Shown here: in pieces, positions 4,191 through 6,389 of the stretch
How positions within the stretch are numbered: the stretch's first letter is position 1
Layout: every line of letters begins with the position of its first letter
Source of the DNA: Lachnoclostridium sp. UBA7215
GTDB lineage: Bacteria > Bacillota > Clostridia > Lachnospirales > Lachnospiraceae
Length of the DNA: 6,389 bases
Assembly: GCA_002490465.1 (NCBI GenBank)
Contig: DKUB01000067.1
Coordinates: 41,597 to 47,985 of the forward strand
Direction: 5' to 3'
Program-made: the position numbers and the translations under genes
Notes under the pieces: model-generated
What the model was told of the DNA's origin: nothing
The model's database searches: none
What the model saw: the letters and a program-made list of their open reading frames with translations, nothing else

Positions 4191-6269
4191 TTATTTTTCT
4201 TCTTCCGTATCGCAGTCAATCGGCGAGATTACTGACAAAGTATTGACCATGGTATCGTTATAGAAACAATACTGCCCTCTGCCTGCGTGTTTCGCCGCAT
4301 ACAGCGCCTGGTCCGCGTACTGGAACAGCGTTTCATAATCGTTTACTGTCTCGCTTTTACGGGCAATTCCCATGCTGACAGAGATTTTAAAGCCTCCGTA
4401 TTCCCCGGAAAGAGAATGGAAAATACGGTCCACTGCCAGTTCAAAACCTTCTTTATACTGTAAAAAGAGCAAAAACTCATCCCCGCCGACTCTGGCTATG
4501 ATATCCCCGCTGCGGACACTTTGGCGCAGCTTTTCCGCAAAGTACTGCAACACATGATTACCGAATATATGGCCATACTGATCATTTGCAGTTTTAAAGT
4601 AGTCCAGATCCAGAAGGAACATGGCATACTCTTCATCCGGATACTCCCGCAGTTTTTCCTGAATCACTCCGGGCGCAGCCGCCTGGTTCAAAAGACCTGT
4701 CAAACCGTCATGAGAAGATACCCGCTCCAAATCCGTAATCCGGGTATGTTCATCATGAATATCAACTGCTTTTCCGATCACTCCCTGATATTCAGGTTCC
4801 TCGTCGGAAGACCACATGGTACGGCTTACGATCCTATACCAACGAAGCTCTCCTTTTACGCAGATCTGACACTCACATTGTACTACCGGGTTCTCGGGCG
4901 TAGTTTTATGAAGCGCCTCTCTTAAATTTTCAATCGTTTCCCTGCCAAGGCTTAAGAAGGTTTCATCGTGCAGCGGATCCATAATAATCTCTTTGAGCCC
5001 CAACTGCTCCGCACCCCAATCCGACACGGTAGCCATAGGAGGTAATGTCGTATACTCAAACTGGATTTCATTGGACATGGAAGCAAAAAACTGATATTTA
5101 ATGCGCTCATGCTCCAGAGCACGCAATGTTCTGTCCGATGTGGCCAGTTCTTTATAGTCCAGCATTTCTTCAGCGATATTACGGATCTCCTTCTGACTGA
5201 TATCGTTCCTGAGGGTGCTTCCGGTTAATGCGTCCTTAATATCGTCCGCCACATCCAACAGACAATCAAGAAGGATCGGATTAAAAGAGCCGCACTCCCC
5301 ATTGACAATCATATCCTTGGCTTTTTCATGAGAAAAAGCCTTTTTATACACACGCTCGCTGGTCAGCGCGTCATACACATCCGCCAACGCGACAATCTGA
5401 GCAGAAACAGGGATCTCGTCACCTTTGAGTCCGTCCGGATAGCCTCTGCCGTCATAACGTTCATGATGCCAGCGGCAGATCTCCCGCGCCACCCGCACAA
5501 GAGGTTCATCCTGCACAAAAGGCACCTGCTCTAACATACTGTCTCCAATCGCAGAATGCGTCTTCATGATAGCAAACTCTTCATCTGTGAATTTACCCGG
5601 CTTATTCAGCACCTCCGAGGGAATCGCTATCTTGCCGATATCATGAAGAGCGGAGGCTGTGCAAATCAGTTCTACTTCCTCGTGAGACAAAGGATATTTA
5701 TCCGTCTTTTGCAAAACACGCTTTAGCAACAGCTCCGTGATCGCGCGGATATGCAGCACATGCATCCCGCTCTCGCCGTTTCTGAACTCTACGATATGGC
5801 TTAAGATATCAATCATCAAAGTGCTTCTTTTTTCCTTCTCCAGTATCTGATCCGCTACCAGATCCATCAGACGTTTCTGTTTTGCATATAAAAGGATCGT
5901 ATTGATCACTCTTCTATGTACAATTAATTCGTCGAACGGACGACTGATATAGTCGGTAACACCCAGCTCATAAGCATGTTCCAAAGAAGAAGACGATGTC
6001 TCTGAAGATATGATAATCACCGGTATATCTTCAATCCAACGGTATTTGTTCATCATGGTAAGGACTTCAAATCCGTCCATTTCCGGCATTACGATATCCA
6101 GAAGCACGAGAGCAATCGTCGAGCTGAGTTGTTGGAGCAAAGCCACTGCCTGAGCGCCATTCTCTGCTTCTACAATATCATACTCTTCTTCCAGCATATC
6201 CATCAGAATAGAACGGTTCATCTCCGAATCGTCAGCTATTAGAATCAGCGGTTTCTTTTCCTGTTTCAT
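4191..6269 (-). CDS. Response regulator REC-HD-GYP-PAS-GGDEF, dual cyclic-di-GMP enzyme
   Basis: A 692-residue soluble protein starting MKQEKKPLILIADD. Residues ~7-128 are a receiver domain: acidic D13/D14, phospho-acceptor D58 in LLDIVMPEMDG, S88, but R110 where the conserved Lys precedes Pro (SRPFD). Residues ~150-350 are an HD-GYP phosphodiesterase with H209-D210 in LHDIGK, H238, HHERYDGRGYP (268-278) and D297, expected to cleave c-di-GMP. A helical linker (~355-393) leads to a PAS-like sensor (~395-507, with RWYRIVSRTMW and GKAVDIHDE). Residues ~515-670 are a GGDEF diguanylate cyclase: DGLTGLLN, metal-binding DLD (554-556), GGDEF intact at 595-599, and the product-inhibition I-site RSGD at 586-589. 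Both activities therefore look possible. GGDEF at the C-terminus behind HD-GYP is less usual than the reverse order. No cognate kinase is in the window. The start is set by the RBS at 6277-6284. Confidence 0.94.
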   Translation of the reverse strand: MKQEKKPLILIADDSEMNRSILMDMLEEEYDIVEAENGAQAVALLQQLSSTIALVLLDIVMPEMDGFEVLTMMNKYRWIEDIPVIIISSETSSSSLEHAYELGVTDYISRPFDELIVHRRVINTILLYAKQKRLMDLVADQILEKEKRSTLMIDILSHIVEFRNGESGMHVLHIRAITELLLKRVLQKTDKYPLSHEEVELICTASALHDIGKIAIPSEVLNKPGKFTDEEFAIMKTHSAIGDSMLEQVPFVQDEPLVRVAREICRWHHERYDGRGYPDGLKGDEIPVSAQIVALADVYDALTSERVYKKAFSHEKAKDMIVNGECGSFNPILLDCLLDVADDIKDALTGSTLRNDISQKEIRNIAEEMLDYKELATSDRTLRALEHERIKYQFFASMSNEIQFEYTTLPPMATVSDWGAEQLGLKEIIMDPLHDETFLSLGRETIENLREALHKTTPENPVVQCECQICVKGELRWYRIVSRTMWSSDEEPEYQGVIGKAVDIHDEHTRITDLERVSSHDGLTGLLNQAAAPGVIQEKLREYPDEEYAMFLLDLDYFKTANDQYGHIFGNHVLQYFAEKLRQSVRSGDIIARVGGDEFLLFLQYKEGFELAVDRIFHSLSGEYGGFKISVSMGIARKSETVNDYETLFQYADQALYAAKHAGRGQYCFYNDTMVNTLSVISPIDCDTEEEK

Positions 6270-6276
6270 AATGGTA

Positions 6277-6284
6277 CACCTCTT
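6277..6284 (-). promoter_or_regulatory. Ribosome binding site that fixes the start of the c-di-GMP gene
   Basis: AAGAGGTG on the minus strand ends 7 bases before the ATG at 6269. A longer frame could begin at the ATG at 6332, but that codon has no Shine-Dalgarno and lies in the loop and stem of the tRNA terminator, so it is very unlikely to be used. No clear -35/-10 pair was found between the terminator and this RBS. Confidence 0.8.
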
Positions 6285-6313
6285 GCCTGTATGGTTAAAT
6301 ATGTCTAATACGC

Positions 6314-6345
6314 AAAAAACCTCCCTCTCCATACAGAAAGGCAGG
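6314..6345 (-). terminator. Intrinsic terminator of the tRNA at the right edge
   Basis: On the minus strand, CCTGCCTTTC (complement of 6336-6345) pairs with GAGAGGGAGG (complement of 6320-6329) at nine of ten positions (one G-G mismatch, one G-U), around the loop TGTATG, and runs into six T's (complement of 6314-6319). It lies 24 bases after the tRNA 3' end and about 45 bases before the ATG of the c-di-GMP gene. Confidence 0.85.
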
Positions 6346-6369
6346 ATTACATATAACAGCTCTTTTCAG

Positions 6370-6389
6370 CTCCCCGAGTAGGGCTCGAA
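6370..6389 (-). tRNA. 3' end of a tRNA, probably tRNA-Asn (cut by window edge)
   Basis: The last 20 bases, read on the minus strand, are the 3' end of a tRNA: T-loop TTCGAGC, 3' half of the T-stem CCTAC, 3' acceptor strand TCGGGGA, and discriminator G. CCA is not encoded, as in the two complete tRNAs here. The acceptor predicts a 5' end TCCCCGA; a U1-A72 pair with G73 fits tRNA-Asn of Firmicutes best, but the anticodon is outside the window. The intrinsic terminator right after it supports the call. Confidence 0.75.

Noticed and set aside
6270..6332. Longer start of the c-di-GMP protein at 6332
   Set aside because: The ATG lies in the tRNA terminator hairpin and the 21 extra residues have no family match; AAGAGGTG before 6269 explains the start.
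6333..6389. Possible c-di-GMP riboswitch upstream of the c-di-GMP gene
   Set aside because: The conserved riboswitch core sequences were not found; the region is explained by a tRNA 3' end and an intrinsic terminator.

Overview
The window looks like a chromosomal segment of a Gram-positive anaerobe of the Clostridia, most likely a Lachnospiraceae-type organism. This is an inference. It rests on AT-rich intergenic DNA with strong AGGAGG ribosome binding sites and SigA-type promoters, a secreted Ig-like (BIG2) protein, tRNA genes without encoded CCA, and a response regulator that combines several cyclic-di-GMP domains. No rRNA gene, CRISPR array, insertion sequence or phage gene was seen.

Plus-strand half (1-3790). 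The window opens inside the 3' end of an unidentified gene whose visible product is charged and helical (3-305). A consensus promoter (330-358), a leader with two inverted repeats and a strong RBS then lead to a 297-residue secreted BIG2-domain protein (429-1322), closed by an intrinsic terminator (1357-1400). Next is a compact three-gene operon: a TetR-family repressor (1509-2120), an ABC-transporter ATPase (2127-3008) and an ABC-2-type permease (3005-3790). The spacing is tight, with a 4-base ATGA overlap between the two transporter genes. A TTGACCGA/TCGGTTAA near-palindrome plus a third half-site overlaps the predicted repressor promoter, which suggests self-regulation of a drug- or peptide-efflux type pump.

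Convergent boundary (3791-3899). A 61-base nested inverted repeat follows the permease stop codon. A bidirectional terminator hairpin then separates the plus-strand operon from the minus-strand tRNA genes.

Minus-strand half (3900-6389). In transcription order (right to left) this holds the last 20 bases of a tRNA, probably tRNA-Asn, cut by the window edge; its intrinsic terminator; a 692-residue REC-HD-GYP-PAS-GGDEF protein; a tRNA promoter; tRNA-Glu(UUC); tRNA-Cys(GCA); and the shared terminator. The large protein keeps the motifs for both making and breaking cyclic-di-GMP, plus the inhibitory I-site, under a receiver domain whose usual lysine is arginine. It sits between tRNA transcription units, with its own RBS just after the tRNA terminator.

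Most of the window is recognisable. The least explained parts are the C-terminal domain of the BIG2 protein, its structured leader, the nested inverted repeat at 3795-3855, and the logic of the bifunctional c-di-GMP protein. I found no clear sign of a wholly new multi-gene system.
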